A stretch of DNA of 64,000 nt from Thalassobacillus sp. CUG 92003 (GTDB lineage: Bacteria > Bacillota > Bacilli > Bacillales > Halobacillaceae), in assembly GCF_013618635.1 (NCBI RefSeq), contig NZ_JABLSJ010000004.1, positions 1-64,000 of the forward strand, read 5' to 3'. Below are positions 8,321 through 17,182 of the stretch, in pieces (position 1 is the first letter of the stretch; each line of letters begins with the position of its first letter). The notes beneath the pieces were generated by a model. That model did not search any database and was not told where the DNA came from. It was given only the letters and a program-made list of their open reading frames with translations. A program made the translations under genes and the position numbers.

Positions 8321-8932
8321 ATGCGTATAGAGCGAGTCTCTAATCAAAAGTTTAAAATCTTTTTAACATTTGATGATTTGATGGATCGTGGTCTCACTCG
8401 GGATGAATTGTGGAAAGACCTGCCCAGAGTTCATCGCATTTTCAGTGATATGATGTTTGAGGCAAGTTCAGAGATAGGTGTCGAACTAAATGGGGTATTG
8501 CTCGTGCAAGTATATTTGCTGCAGGCTCAAGGTATGCTGGTCATCGTTACAAAGAGTGAATTTGAGGACTACGAAGATGAGGAAGATTACTTAGAAATGA
8601 AAGTAACCTTAGATGAAAGCCGTGAAATGATTTTCTCTTTTGATGAGTTTGAGGACGTCATCCAAGCCGTCGACCATCTTAATTTGCTGAACGTATGTGG
8701 AGGCGATCTTTACCATTACCATGAAGGTTATTATATGTTACTCCTAGAAGATGATATCAGCCACTTGGAAGAAGAACAGGTGATTGCACTGATGTCAGAA
8801 TTTGCTTCAGCGAGTGCTGTGACAAGCCACCGATTAGAGGAATATGGAAAATCGATTGCGAAACGAACAGCGGTCGTCACGATCCATCATTACTTTGGTC
8901 AACATCAGGAAGAATTAAAGGACGAAAGCTGA
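8321..8932 (+). CDS. ypbH: MecA-like adaptor protein YpbH
   Basis: Paralogue of MecA, an adaptor that delivers substrates to the ClpC ATPase. The 203 residues have the MecA plan: conserved N-terminal substrate-binding domain (MRIERV...KIFLTFDDLMDRGLTRDELW), an acidic linker (about 87-98, EDYEDEEDYLE) and a C-terminal ClpC-binding domain (GGDLYHYHEGYYMLLLED). In B. subtilis YpbH binds ClpC and influences competence and sporulation. Neighbouring genes (ypbG upstream, gudB downstream) identify it as YpbH rather than MecA. AAGGGGG lies 8-9 nt before the ATG. Confidence 0.9.
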   Translation: MRIERVSNQKFKIFLTFDDLMDRGLTRDELWKDLPRVHRIFSDMMFEASSEIGVELNGVLLVQVYLLQAQGMLVIVTKSEFEDYEDEEDYLEMKVTLDESREMIFSFDEFEDVIQAVDHLNLLNVCGGDLYHYHEGYYMLLLEDDISHLEEEQVIALMSEFASASAVTSHRLEEYGKSIAKRTAVVTIHHYFGQHQEELKDES

Positions 8933-8951
8933 ATCAGCTCCGTCCTTTTTT
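8917..8951 (+). terminator. Terminator of ypbH, overlapping its last codons
   Basis: AAAGGACG pairs with CGTCCTTT, with an inner AGCTGA/TCAGCT helix and a T-run behind. The left arm lies inside the ypbH reading frame. Confidence 0.85.
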
Positions 8952-9044
8952 AGAAAATAAATAGCTGATAGACAGCTAACATGTTAAGATGAAAAAGGAT
9001 ATATAATATGATGAACAGCAGGAAATGTGATAGGAGTGTATGAA

Positions 9045-9989
9045 TTGAAGATTGGCGTGTTGTATGGCGGGGTATCAGGCGAACGGGATGTTTCCCTGTC
9101 AACTGGTGAAGGCATTATGAATGCCTTGGATGAGAATGGACATGAGGTGATCGGGGTTGATTTTCACCCTGAGCGAATGGGAGTTGTTCTAAACCTGAAT
9201 GTTGATCTTGTCTTTATTGGTTTACACGGAAAACATGGAGAAGACGGAAAAATACAAGGATTACTTGATATGTTGGGCATACCCTATGTAGGCTCAGGTG
9301 TTCTGGCTTCTGCCCTTGCCATGGATAAAGCCAAATCGAAACAACTTTTTCATCTGAATGGGCTTTATACAGCTCAAAGTATGATTTATTATAGAAACCG
9401 ATATGAGCATGTAGGAGAAATGACGGAGCACATCAATGGCTCTTTCACACCACCATTTGTTATCAAGCCGAACCAGGAAGGGTCGACGTTAGGGTTCACA
9501 ATTGTGAAAGAACCCGCAGAAGTTGAACCAGCCATTCTGAAAGCATTAACGTCCGATCAAGAAATATTAGTTGAAGCTTACATTGCTGGACGTGAAGTGA
9601 CAGTACCGGTAGTGGGAGCGAAAGGTAACGAACAAGCCCTCCCCGTTATTGAAATCATACCTAAAAATGACTATTATGATTTTGAATCGAAATATGAACC
9701 GGGTGGAAGCGAACATCTTGTTCCAGCCCCGCTTTCAGAAGAACTTCGGGATCAATTACAAGCACATGCTGTAAAGGCGCATCAATTGCTGGGCTGTGAT
9801 GTCTATTCGCGTGTAGATTTCATGATTGATCAAGATGAGAATCCGGTTATACTAGAAGTGAATACGTTACCTGGCATGACCCCAACAAGTCTGTTCCCTG
9901 ATGCAGCGCAAAAAATTGGCTGGAGTTATAACGAAATGGTCGAACAATTTGTAAACCTTTCCCGAGATACAAGTACCATCGGAGGTTGA
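9045..9989 (+). CDS. ddl: D-alanine--D-alanine ligase
   Basis: ATP-grasp enzyme making the D-Ala-D-Ala dipeptide for peptidoglycan precursors. The 314 residues contain the family signature HGKHGEDGKIQGLLDMLGIP near residues 62-81, the ATP-grasp core, the omega loop NDYYDFESKY with the Tyr expected of a D-Ala rather than D-lactate ligase, and the metal-binding ending EVNTLPGMTPTSLFP. TTG 9045 is chosen: it has AGGAG 8 nt upstream and begins the usual KIGVLYGG. A good -10 box TATAAT lies at 9002-9007, with no clear -35. In B. subtilis ddl is next to murF, so this location is different and a second copy elsewhere is possible. Confidence 0.93.
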   Translation: MKIGVLYGGVSGERDVSLSTGEGIMNALDENGHEVIGVDFHPERMGVVLNLNVDLVFIGLHGKHGEDGKIQGLLDMLGIPYVGSGVLASALAMDKAKSKQLFHLNGLYTAQSMIYYRNRYEHVGEMTEHINGSFTPPFVIKPNQEGSTLGFTIVKEPAEVEPAILKALTSDQEILVEAYIAGREVTVPVVGAKGNEQALPVIEIIPKNDYYDFESKYEPGGSEHLVPAPLSEELRDQLQAHAVKAHQLLGCDVYSRVDFMIDQDENPVILEVNTLPGMTPTSLFPDAAQKIGWSYNEMVEQFVNLSRDTSTIGG

Positions 9990-10000
9990 AACCGCTTACA
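9987..10000 (+). promoter_or_regulatory. cre box (CcpA operator) upstream of gudB/rocG
   Basis: TGAAACCGCTTACA matches the CcpA consensus TGWAANCGNTNWCA at every fixed position. It overlaps the ddl stop codon and lies about 120 bp before the dehydrogenase start. Carbon catabolite repression of glutamate dehydrogenase through a cre box is known for rocG of B. subtilis. Confidence 0.6.
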
Positions 10001-10120
10001 AATACTGTCAGAGTGACCATGGTTGTGTTCAATATGTGCCATTATACTTTTATTAATAAACAGGTAAGGTAGACAAGCTTCGACCACTAAAGGATTAAGG
10101 ACGTTATAGGAGGTAGACCA

Positions 10121-11401
10121 ATGTCAGCTGATAAGCCAGTAGATTCCAATAATGAAGCAATCGATCAATTAGACGTATTAAAATCCACCCAATCGGTGGT
10201 AAAAAAAGCGCTTGACAAACTAGGGTATCCAGGGGAAGTTTATGAATTGTTAAAAGAACCGGTCCGCATGATGACTGTCAGGATTCCTGTGCGGATGGAC
10301 GATGATTCCATTAAAATATTCACTGGGTATCGAGCCCAGCATAACGATGCGGTTGGACCGACTAAAGGAGGCGTTAGGTTTCATCCTAACGTTACAGAAA
10401 AAGAGGTTAAAGCGTTATCTATTTGGATGAGTTTGAAGGCAGGGATTGTCGACCTTCCTTATGGTGGTGGAAAAGGCGGAATCGTCTGTGATCCGCGTGA
10501 CATGTCATTTCGTGAACTCGAAGGCATCAGTCGAGGTTACGTTAGGGCTATAAGCCAGATTGTCGGACCCACGAAGGATATTCCGGCCCCTGATGTGTTT
10601 ACCAATTCACAGATTATGGCGTGGATGATGGATGAATATAGCCGGATTGACGAATTCAATAATCCTGGATTTATCACAGGAAAACCGATCGTACTCGGTG
10701 GCTCGCATGGACGTGAATCGGCAACGGCACGCGGGGTGACCATTTGCATCGATGAAGCATCTAAAAAGAAAGGGATCGACATAGATGGTGCACGTGTCGT
10801 CGTGCAAGGTTTTGGCAATGCAGGCAGCTTCCTTGCTAAATTCATGCACGATAAAGGCGCAAAGGTCGTGGGGATTTCTGATGCCTACGGCGGGCTTCAC
10901 GATCCGGATGGATTAGATATCGATTATTTACTCGATCGCAGGGACAGTTTCGGAACGGTAACGAACTTATTTAAAAAAACGATATCGAATCCTGAATTAC
11001 TTGAATTGGATTGTGATATATTAGTTCCAGCAGCGATAGAAAACCAAATAACGGAAGATAATGCTCATGACATTAAAGCTGGCATTGTGGTAGAAGCTGC
11101 TAACGGACCGACGACATTAGAAGCAACTCGCATTCTTTCAGAACGGGACATATTGTTAGTACCGGATGTGTTAGCCTCTGCAGGTGGTGTCACGGTCTCG
11201 TACTTTGAATGGGTGCAAAACAACCAAGGATATTACTGGACAGAAGAAGAGGTACAGGAGAAGCTTCATAAAGTCATGGTTAAAGGCTTTGAGAATGTGT
11301 ATCGTACATCTCAAACGAGAAGAGTGGATATGCGGCTTGCGGCTTACATGGTCGGGGTCAGAAAGATGGCCGAGGCTTCCAGGTTCCGTGGATGGATTTA
11401 A
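10121..11401 (+). CDS. gudB: NAD-dependent glutamate dehydrogenase (GudB/RocG)
   Basis: Hexameric catabolic enzyme converting glutamate to 2-oxoglutarate and ammonium; in Bacillus it also controls glutamate synthase through GltC. The 426 residues are full length, with the substrate-site segment PTKGGVRFHP, the catalytic-lysine region LPYGGGKGG (about 114-122), the dinucleotide-fold glycines VVQGFGNAGS and the ending RFRGWI. The inactivating 9-bp duplication of laboratory B. subtilis gudB is absent, so the enzyme should be active. Position next to ypdA points to gudB; the upstream cre box suggests rocG-like regulation. RBS TAGGAGGT precedes ATG 10121. Confidence 0.94.
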   Translation: MSADKPVDSNNEAIDQLDVLKSTQSVVKKALDKLGYPGEVYELLKEPVRMMTVRIPVRMDDDSIKIFTGYRAQHNDAVGPTKGGVRFHPNVTEKEVKALSIWMSLKAGIVDLPYGGGKGGIVCDPRDMSFRELEGISRGYVRAISQIVGPTKDIPAPDVFTNSQIMAWMMDEYSRIDEFNNPGFITGKPIVLGGSHGRESATARGVTICIDEASKKKGIDIDGARVVVQGFGNAGSFLAKFMHDKGAKVVGISDAYGGLHDPDGLDIDYLLDRRDSFGTVTNLFKKTISNPELLELDCDILVPAAIENQITEDNAHDIKAGIVVEAANGPTTLEATRILSERDILLVPDVLASAGGVTVSYFEWVQNNQGYYWTEEEVQEKLHKVMVKGFENVYRTSQTRRVDMRLAAYMVGVRKMAEASRFRGWI

Positions 11402-11418
11402 GTTGAACCTTATGATAT

Positions 11419-11457
11419 AATCTCCTATCATGAAGAATGGTAGGAGATTTTTTGTTT
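11419..11457 (+). terminator. Terminator of gudB
   Basis: AATCTCCTA pairs with TAGGAGATT, with a CAT/ATG inner helix, followed by a T-run. Confidence 0.88.
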
Positions 11458-11472
11458 ATATGCCTAACAAGA

Positions 11473-11497
11473 ACTCGGATTCGTCATCCGGGTTTTT
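11473..11497 (+). terminator. Second hairpin between gudB and ypdA
   Basis: ACTCGGAT pairs with ATCCGGGT (one G-T) followed by TTTTTC, 16 nt after the gudB terminator and about 70 nt before ypdA. It may back up the first terminator or act as an attenuator for ypdA. Confidence 0.55.
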
Positions 11498-11567
11498 CTG
11501 ATTGTATGAACCATACTGTATCAAATAGACAGTTAATTGGAGGAAATGGAAGAGGGGTGACCGTTCT

Positions 11568-12560
11568 ATGCAACGTGAAGAAGTCATAATCATTGGCTCT
11601 GGTCCATGCGGGATGAGTGCAGCGATTGAATTGCAGCGCCTCGGGATCAGTCCTTTATTAATTGAAAAAGGTAATGTGGTCAATTCAATATATAATTATC
11701 CGACCCATCAAACATTTTTCAGTTCAAGCGAAAAACTTGAAATCGGGCAAATCCCGTTTATAACTGAACGACAAAAGCCTGTTCGAAATCAGGCCCTTGC
11801 GTACTACCGCTCTGTGGCTGTCAGGGAGCAACTGCGTGTTAATGCTTACGAAAAAGTAAATGAAGTGACTAAAACGGAAGATGGTTTTACCTTGGAGACG
11901 ACAAAGCATTCAGGAGAGATGCAACGCTATGCTGCCAAAGATGTCGTCATCGCTACGGGGTACTATGACCAGCCAAATAAACTAGGGGTAGAGGGTGAAC
12001 ACCTTGATAAAGTGATGCATTATTTTAAAGAGGCACATCCCTACTTCAATAAAGATGTAGTGGTCATCGGTGGGAAGAACTCTGCTGCCGATGCAACACT
12101 CGAACTAGTGAAAGCAGGTGCCAATGTAACGGTTTTATACCGGGGAGATGATTATTCGAAAAGCATTAAGCCTTGGATTTTACCAGAATTTGAAGCGCTT
12201 GTCCGTAAAGGTATCGTTACGATGGAATTTTGTGCACAGGTAAAGCGAATTACGGCTCAGTCGGTCGTTTATGAATGTGGAGGCAAGGAATTTTCTGTAG
12301 CGAATGATTTTGTTTTTGCTATGACTGGCTATCGTCCGGATCATGATTTTCTTGCCAAAATGGGAGTCGAAATCGATGATGCCACAGGCCGTCCTGCGTT
12401 TGATGAATCCACTATGGAAACAAACGTTAAGGGGATTTATATAGCAGGCGTCATTGCTGCAGGCTATAATAATAATGAAATATTTATTGAAAATGGCAGG
12501 TTTCATGGTAAGCAGCTTGCTGATGCCATTGCTTCAAAAAATAGCAGTAAAATAGGTTGA
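11568..12560 (+). CDS. ypdA: Bacillithiol disulfide reductase YpdA (Bdr)
   Basis: FAD- and NADPH-dependent oxidoreductase that returns oxidised bacillithiol to the thiol in the redox-defence system. The 330 residues start with the FAD-binding GSGPCGMS; Cys14 in it is the residue reported as essential in Staphylococcus YpdA. A second nucleotide-binding motif (VVVIGGKNSAADA, about 164-176) binds NADPH. It lacks the CxxC of thioredoxin reductases, as expected. bshA at 52.7 kb supports bacillithiol use by this organism. ATG 11568 is preceded by AGAGGGGTGA. Gene order gudB-ypdA is as in B. subtilis. Confidence 0.93.
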   Translation: MQREEVIIIGSGPCGMSAAIELQRLGISPLLIEKGNVVNSIYNYPTHQTFFSSSEKLEIGQIPFITERQKPVRNQALAYYRSVAVREQLRVNAYEKVNEVTKTEDGFTLETTKHSGEMQRYAAKDVVIATGYYDQPNKLGVEGEHLDKVMHYFKEAHPYFNKDVVVIGGKNSAADATLELVKAGANVTVLYRGDDYSKSIKPWILPEFEALVRKGIVTMEFCAQVKRITAQSVVYECGGKEFSVANDFVFAMTGYRPDHDFLAKMGVEIDDATGRPAFDESTMETNVKGIYIAGVIAAGYNNNEIFIENGRFHGKQLADAIASKNSSKIG

Positions 12561-12597
12561 GATCATACTGAGAGCAGCACACCAAATGGCTGTGACA

Positions 12598-12745
12598 TAA
12601 CTAATTAACACACAAATGCCGAACGTTTTTTTGAAATTGTTCGGCATTTGTGTGATTGAAGGAGGCTTTCGACGGCCGCTCCATTGGGATCTTCGGCTCC
12701 TGCTCTTCCCGTCGAAGTCTCTGTGTTTTGACTACGTTTAGGACC
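12598..12745 (-). repeat. Dispersed repeat copy, minus orientation, with terminator hairpin
   Basis: Read on the minus strand it begins CGTAGTCAAAACAC, continues with GGAGCCGAAGATCCC, and ends with a 16-bp CACACAAATGCCGAAC stem-loop (12609-12654). The order of blocks is that of the full copy at 34.7 kb, with the middle partly deleted. The stem separates converging ypdA and ansA and is flanked by T or A tracts on both sides, so it probably terminates ypdA. No -10 for ansA is seen here. Confidence 0.7.
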
Positions 12746-12774
12746 AACGTCGATCTTGTAAATCTGCTCGGACA

Positions 12775-13746
12775 TTAGAATTCAAACATCGGTGCAAGTT
12801 CAGATGGCGTGTTGGTCATTTCTAAGGCGATCATTAACTTTATTCGGGCTTTTGGTCCTGTCAATCCATTGACAAAAATGACCCCGATATCTTTAAGGTG
12901 ACGTCCGCCACCCTGATAGGCATAAGTCGATTGGACCACGCCTTGATAACATCTTGAAACGAGGAGTACAGGTATCCCTTCATTGATCATATTTTTTATG
13001 GCATCAATTGTTTCGGGAGGCAAGTTGCCTTGGCCAAGTGCTTCGACTACCAAACCATCGATTTTATTGTGGCGTAAAGCATCAAATATAAGCCCGTCCA
13101 TGCCAGCATAGGCTTTGACTAACGACACATTCTTTTGAATGTTTTGAATCGGGTATGATTCATGTGCAGTCAATTTATGGTGGAAAAAGACATTGCTTTT
13201 TGTTGTAATACCGATCGGTCCGTATTGAGGACTTTGAAATGTGGCCACATTGCTGGTGGACGTCTTTGTCACATTCTTTGCGGTATGGATTTCGTCATTC
13301 ATAACGACCAGGACCCCTTTATCCTGTGCTTCATCACAACAAGCCACTCGGATAGCGGTTACTAAATTATAAAGGCCGTCCGATCCTAATTCATTACTGG
13401 ATCGCATAGCGCCCGTCACAATAACCGGCTTTCGCGTTTGCAAATACAGGTCCAGAAAATATGACGTTTCCTCTAACGTATCTGTTCCATGCGTAATGAC
13501 AATGCCATCAAAATCCTCTGCGGCAAGTTTTTCGTGAATTGTTTTTCCTAGCTTCAGCATCTGCTCCGGTCCGATGTGAGGCGAAGGCAGCTGGAATAAC
13601 ACCATGTCCTCAATCGTCACAAAAGCAGGGATCATAGCTGACAGCTCTTGTAACGGCTGATCATCTTCCCGATCAACTGTACCAGTCTGTTTATTTTCTT
13701 TCATTGAAATGGTGCCGCCCGTATGGATAATAAGAATTTTTTTCAT
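12775..13746 (-). CDS. ansA: L-asparaginase, type I
   Basis: Hydrolyses L-asparagine to aspartate and ammonia in the cytoplasm (no signal peptide). The 323 residues hold both catalytic threonine motifs: IIHTGGTISM near residues 6-15 and ITHGTDTLEET near 84-94. Length and absence of a leader match type I (AnsA). It is a single-gene unit facing ypdA, with ypdA's neighbour gudB also in amino-acid nitrogen release. Start ATG 13746 follows AGAGGGTGA on the minus strand. Confidence 0.93.
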   Translation of the reverse strand: MKKILIIHTGGTISMKENKQTGTVDREDDQPLQELSAMIPAFVTIEDMVLFQLPSPHIGPEQMLKLGKTIHEKLAAEDFDGIVITHGTDTLEETSYFLDLYLQTRKPVIVTGAMRSSNELGSDGLYNLVTAIRVACCDEAQDKGVLVVMNDEIHTAKNVTKTSTSNVATFQSPQYGPIGITTKSNVFFHHKLTAHESYPIQNIQKNVSLVKAYAGMDGLIFDALRHNKIDGLVVEALGQGNLPPETIDAIKNMINEGIPVLLVSRCYQGVVQSTYAYQGGGRHLKDIGVIFVNGLTGPKARIKLMIALEMTNTPSELAPMFEF

Positions 13747-13833
13747 TATGTCACCCTCTTAATTTCTAATATTCCTTTTCTTATATCTTCATGATACGAT
13801 GAAATGAATTGGAAGGAAAGAGAGGAACCGCTG

Positions 13834-14502
13834 ATGCTGGCCATATTGACTGTGGCGATTGCCCCTGCCCTTGCGCTCATGACATTCATATATTTAAGCA
13901 AGCGAATCGAACTTGAGCCGCTCCCCCTCATTGTGCGGACCTTTATAACAGGTGCGATTCTTGTCTTCCCTCTTTTATTCGTCCAATATGCTTTTGAAAC
14001 TGAAGGGATATTTCAATCCCCTCTATTGAAATCCTTTATCATGGCAGGATTATTGGAAGAGTTTTTTAAGTGGTTCATCTTTTTATTTACGATTTATAAA
14101 CATACATCATTTGACCATCATTATGACGGCATCATTTATGGTGTAGCAATAAGTTTGGGATTCGCTACGGTGGAAAATATCATCTACTTGTTTGCCAATG
14201 GGATAGAATTTGCAATCGGTAGAGCGATTTTTCCTGTATCTTCCCACGCTTTATTCGGAATATTGATGGGGTTCTATGTAGGGAAAGCTAAATTTAACAG
14301 TGACTTGAAACGGATCAGGCTGGGATTGGCGCTCTTAATTCCATGGTCGTTGCACGGTACATACGACTGGATTCTTGAGCAGCCATTCTACAACTGGCTT
14401 TATTATATAATTCCTTTTATGATTGTGCTATGGGTATTAGGGATAAGAAAAATTAAACTGGCAAATGATCACCATATAAAGCTTGTAAAAGAAGAACGTT
14501 AG
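13834..14502 (+). CDS. prsW: PrsW-type intramembrane protease
   Basis: Polytopic membrane protease that in B. subtilis performs site-1 cleavage of anti-sigma factor RsiW and so activates sigma-W under envelope stress. The 222 residues have about eight hydrophobic segments and the family motifs: EEFFKW (the EExxK-type glutamates, near 80-85), a second motif VEN near 110, SSHALFG and LHGTYDW with conserved His. ATG 13834 follows AGAGGA; a frame back to 13804 has no ribosome site. Located directly before sleB-ypeB as in B. subtilis. Confidence 0.9.
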   Translation: MLAILTVAIAPALALMTFIYLSKRIELEPLPLIVRTFITGAILVFPLLFVQYAFETEGIFQSPLLKSFIMAGLLEEFFKWFIFLFTIYKHTSFDHHYDGIIYGVAISLGFATVENIIYLFANGIEFAIGRAIFPVSSHALFGILMGFYVGKAKFNSDLKRIRLGLALLIPWSLHGTYDWILEQPFYNWLYYIIPFMIVLWVLGIRKIKLANDHHIKLVKEER

Positions 14503-14511
14503 CTATGCTCG

Positions 14512-14645
14512 AGCAAAACTAAAAGTAATACAAAATGCCGAATGATTTCGCTGAAATCATTCGGCATTTGTGTGTTTTTAGAGTAATGTTCCATGACCGC
14601 ACCATTAAAACACCTTGCTTTCGGCGGTGCTAATAAAGCAAAAAC
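14512..14645 (-). repeat. Dispersed repeat copy, minus orientation, with 17-bp stem
   Basis: On the minus strand: GCCGAAAGCAAGGTGTTTTAA, GTGCGGTCAT, then a perfect 17-bp stem (AAATGCCGAATGATTTC, 14533-14569) and TTTAGTTTTG. These blocks appear in the same order in the 34.7-kb copy. It follows prsW and gives it a hairpin with T-run (14570-14579), so it likely ends prsW transcription. The remaining 100 bp to sleB hold no promoter I can call. Confidence 0.7.
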
Positions 14646-14747
14646 CGTTTTTGTTTGCCTTGGATGTATAAAAGCGTGAGAGCTTCAAAGAATACAATTA
14701 CATGAATTAGTTACTAAAGAACGTACTTCCAGGAGGCTTATGAAATC

Positions 14748-15584
14748 ATGGGAATAAGAAAAGTGATAATCGTGATTGCAGCTCTAACCATGATGTTATT
14801 TCCGTCAGAACTTGATTTCGAACCAAATAAAGCTGAGGCTTTCTCGAATCAAGTCATCCAACATGGGGCGACAGGGGACGACGTCATTGAATTACAGGCA
14901 AGACTTCAACACTTAGGGTTTTACAACGGAGATATCGATGGGGTGTTTGGCTGGGGAACATACTGGGCTCTCCGTAATTTTCAATATGAATTCGGCCTAG
15001 AGATTGATGGGCTGGCCGGTGACGTGGTCAAACAAAAATTAGCTGATGCAAGTGAATATGATCGGCAATTCGTTAAAGAACAAATTAATAAGGGAAAAGA
15101 CTTTACTTATTATGGCGGTACACCAAAAGCACAGCAAGTAGAGGATGGCGGTCAAGGAAATCAAGGGGGCCAACAAAATCAGCAGCAGGAAGGTACAAAA
15201 CCGACAGCCGTTAACGTGCCTAATGGTTATTCACAAAATGATATCCAGTTGATGGCGAACGCAGTACATGGTGAAGCAAGGGGAGAATCACATGTCGGCA
15301 AAACGGCTGTAGCGGCGGTTATCTTGAACCGAGTTGAAAGCGCAACGTTCCCTAATACTGTTTCAGGCGTTATTTTTGAACCGCGTGCCTTTACAGCTGT
15401 AAGCGATGGGCAAATTTGGTTGACGCCAGATGATTCAGCTAAGAACGCCGTACTTGATGCCATCAACGGTGGCGATCCTTCAGGTGGTGCGTTGTACTAT
15501 TTTAACCCGAACACCGCTACGTCAGACTGGATTTGGTCAAGACCGCAAATAAAGCAAATCGGAAAGCATATATTCTGCAAATAA
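14748..15584 (+). CDS. sleB: Spore cortex-lytic enzyme SleB
   Basis: Lytic transglycosylase that degrades muramic-lactam-containing cortex peptidoglycan during germination; stored in the dormant spore. 278 residues: an N-terminal signal peptide (about 1-31, ending near KAEA), a peptidoglycan-binding repeat domain (about 38-100, GDDVIELQARLQHLGFYNG), a Gln/Gly-rich linker (about 128-150) and the Hydrolase_2 catalytic domain (about 160-278) with the catalytic Glu in HGEARGE. AGGAGG lies about 9 nt before ATG 14748. Forms an operon with ypeB 12 nt downstream; in B. subtilis this pair is sigma-G controlled, but I could not find a convincing sigma-G box. Confidence 0.95.
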   Translation: MGIRKVIIVIAALTMMLFPSELDFEPNKAEAFSNQVIQHGATGDDVIELQARLQHLGFYNGDIDGVFGWGTYWALRNFQYEFGLEIDGLAGDVVKQKLADASEYDRQFVKEQINKGKDFTYYGGTPKAQQVEDGGQGNQGGQQNQQQEGTKPTAVNVPNGYSQNDIQLMANAVHGEARGESHVGKTAVAAVILNRVESATFPNTVSGVIFEPRAFTAVSDGQIWLTPDDSAKNAVLDAINGGDPSGGALYYFNPNTATSDWIWSRPQIKQIGKHIFCK

Positions 15585-15596
15585 AGGGGTGATACA

Positions 15597-16937
15597 ATGT
15601 TTCGTTGGATAACTATCGTCGTATTAGCATTAGCTTTAACAGGTGTAGGCGTTTGGGGATATAAAGAAAACCAAGATAAGAACGCGGTTTTGATCCAAGC
15701 TGAAAATAACTATCAGCGCTCGTTCCATGAATTAACCTATTTGATGGATTTGCTCAATGATAAAATTGGTACGGTGCTGGCTATTAATTCTAAAGAGCAG
15801 TTATCTCCTGAATTGGCAGAAATTTGGCGTATAACGTCAGAAGCGAATGCTGATGTGGGACAACTCCCGCTTACATTGATGCCATTTAATAAAACGGAAG
15901 AATTTTTATATGACATTGGTGATTTCGCTTATAAAACAGCTGTAAGAGACCTTGATCAAGAACCTTTGAGTGATAAGGAGATTAAAGGGTTAAGGGAATT
16001 GTATAAACAATCGGGGGAAATTAAGAAAGAACTTAGAAAAGTCCAAAATACTGTACTTCAGGATAACCTCCGCTGGATGGATGTTGAACTGGCTTTGGCA
16101 ACCAATGAAAACACGGAAGATAACACGATTATCAACGGATTCAAAACGGTGGAAAAATCAGTGACCGGCTATAGCGAAAATGAATCGACCAATTTCCCTG
16201 GAGGCTCCCACGATTTGAAAAAAATAAACCATTTAGATGGTGAGGATATCGGGAAAGACGAAGCCATTGACATTGCGAATAAGTGGTTCGAGAAACAATC
16301 AGCATCCGACTTGGTCGTCACCAAATCCGGTAAAGGGGCTGACGTGCCAACGATTACGGTCTCTTTTGAAAATGGTGACAAAAGTGGTTATATGGATATT
16401 TCCAAACAAGGTGGCCACCCTTTGAACGTCATGATTAACCGACCTGTGAAAGAAAGTAAGATCAGTCTGTATGAAGGCGGAGAAAAAGGAAAAGAAAGGC
16501 TTGAAAAATTAGATCTCCCTGACATGGAGATGGTGCAAAGCAGCCAATATGAAAACACGGGTGTTTATACATTTGTGTATAGTGAAGATGAAGTGAGAAT
16601 GTACCCTGATGCTATTCAATTGAAGGTGGCATTAGATGATGGCCAAGTATTGAACATGAGTGCCCTGGATTACTTTGCTAGCCATCATGAACGTGATGTT
16701 CCAAAACCGTCCATTTCTGAAGAGGAAGCTCGAAAACAAGTCAACCCTGGATTGGATATACAACAGCATCATTTAGCGGTAATTGAGAATAATGCTAAAG
16801 AAGAAGTACTATGTTATGAATTTTTGGGAACAATGGACAATGAAACATACAAAATTTTTATTAACGCAGAGACCGGTAAAGAAGAAGACATTGAAAAATT
16901 GAAAAAAGCCGAAATGATTTTCGGAGATACGGTGTAG
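15597..16937 (+). CDS. ypeB: Germination protein YpeB
   Basis: Partner that SleB requires for stability and localisation in the spore. 446 residues with an uncleaved N-terminal membrane anchor (about 4-21), an N-terminal helical domain and three PepSY-type repeats in the C-terminal half (segments beginning near GKDEAIDIANKW, and near ISEEEARKQV). Length agrees with the family. Separated from sleB by 12 nt with AAAGGGGTGA before its ATG, so the two are translated from one message. Confidence 0.94.
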   Translation: MFRWITIVVLALALTGVGVWGYKENQDKNAVLIQAENNYQRSFHELTYLMDLLNDKIGTVLAINSKEQLSPELAEIWRITSEANADVGQLPLTLMPFNKTEEFLYDIGDFAYKTAVRDLDQEPLSDKEIKGLRELYKQSGEIKKELRKVQNTVLQDNLRWMDVELALATNENTEDNTIINGFKTVEKSVTGYSENESTNFPGGSHDLKKINHLDGEDIGKDEAIDIANKWFEKQSASDLVVTKSGKGADVPTITVSFENGDKSGYMDISKQGGHPLNVMINRPVKESKISLYEGGEKGKERLEKLDLPDMEMVQSSQYENTGVYTFVYSEDEVRMYPDAIQLKVALDDGQVLNMSALDYFASHHERDVPKPSISEEEARKQVNPGLDIQQHHLAVIENNAKEEVLCYEFLGTMDNETYKIFINAETGKEEDIEKLKKAEMIFGDTV

Positions 16938-16944
16938 CCGATTT

Positions 16945-17062
16945 TTCGTCCAATTGAACATAAAACTGAATGATAGTCAAAAATCCCGAACAAGCTTCCA
17001 TCCGTTCGGGATTTTTTTGTACTGAAAAAGGCGTTCAATAACCGCTTCGTCATCGCAGATAA
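16945..17062 (-). repeat. Dispersed repeat copy, minus orientation, with terminator hairpin
   Basis: On the minus strand GACGAAGCGGTTATTGAAC corresponds to GACGGAGCGGTCATTAAAC of the 34.7-kb copy. It is followed by an 11-bp stem (AAATCCCGAAC/GTTCGGGATTT, 16981-17013) and TTCAGTTTTATGT. In the plus direction the stem is followed by TTTTTTTG and serves as the sleB-ypeB terminator. Confidence 0.65.
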
Positions 17063-17182
17063 CACACAAAAACAATGCTAAGGTGAACGCAGAACTTTCT
17101 CGGCAGTCTTTCCCTTTTAATGAAATTTTGAGATAATGGGTGTAATATTTAGCCAATTAAATAAGAAGAAAGAAGGGAAAGT

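Noticed and set aside
10121-11401. Cryptic gudB with an inactivating duplication as in laboratory B. subtilis
   Set aside because: No 9-bp direct repeat is seen in the gene; the enzyme looks intact.
14660-14700. Sigma-G promoter for sleB
   Set aside because: TGTATA and AATACAA occur, but the spacing is about 20 nt and the -10 match is poor.
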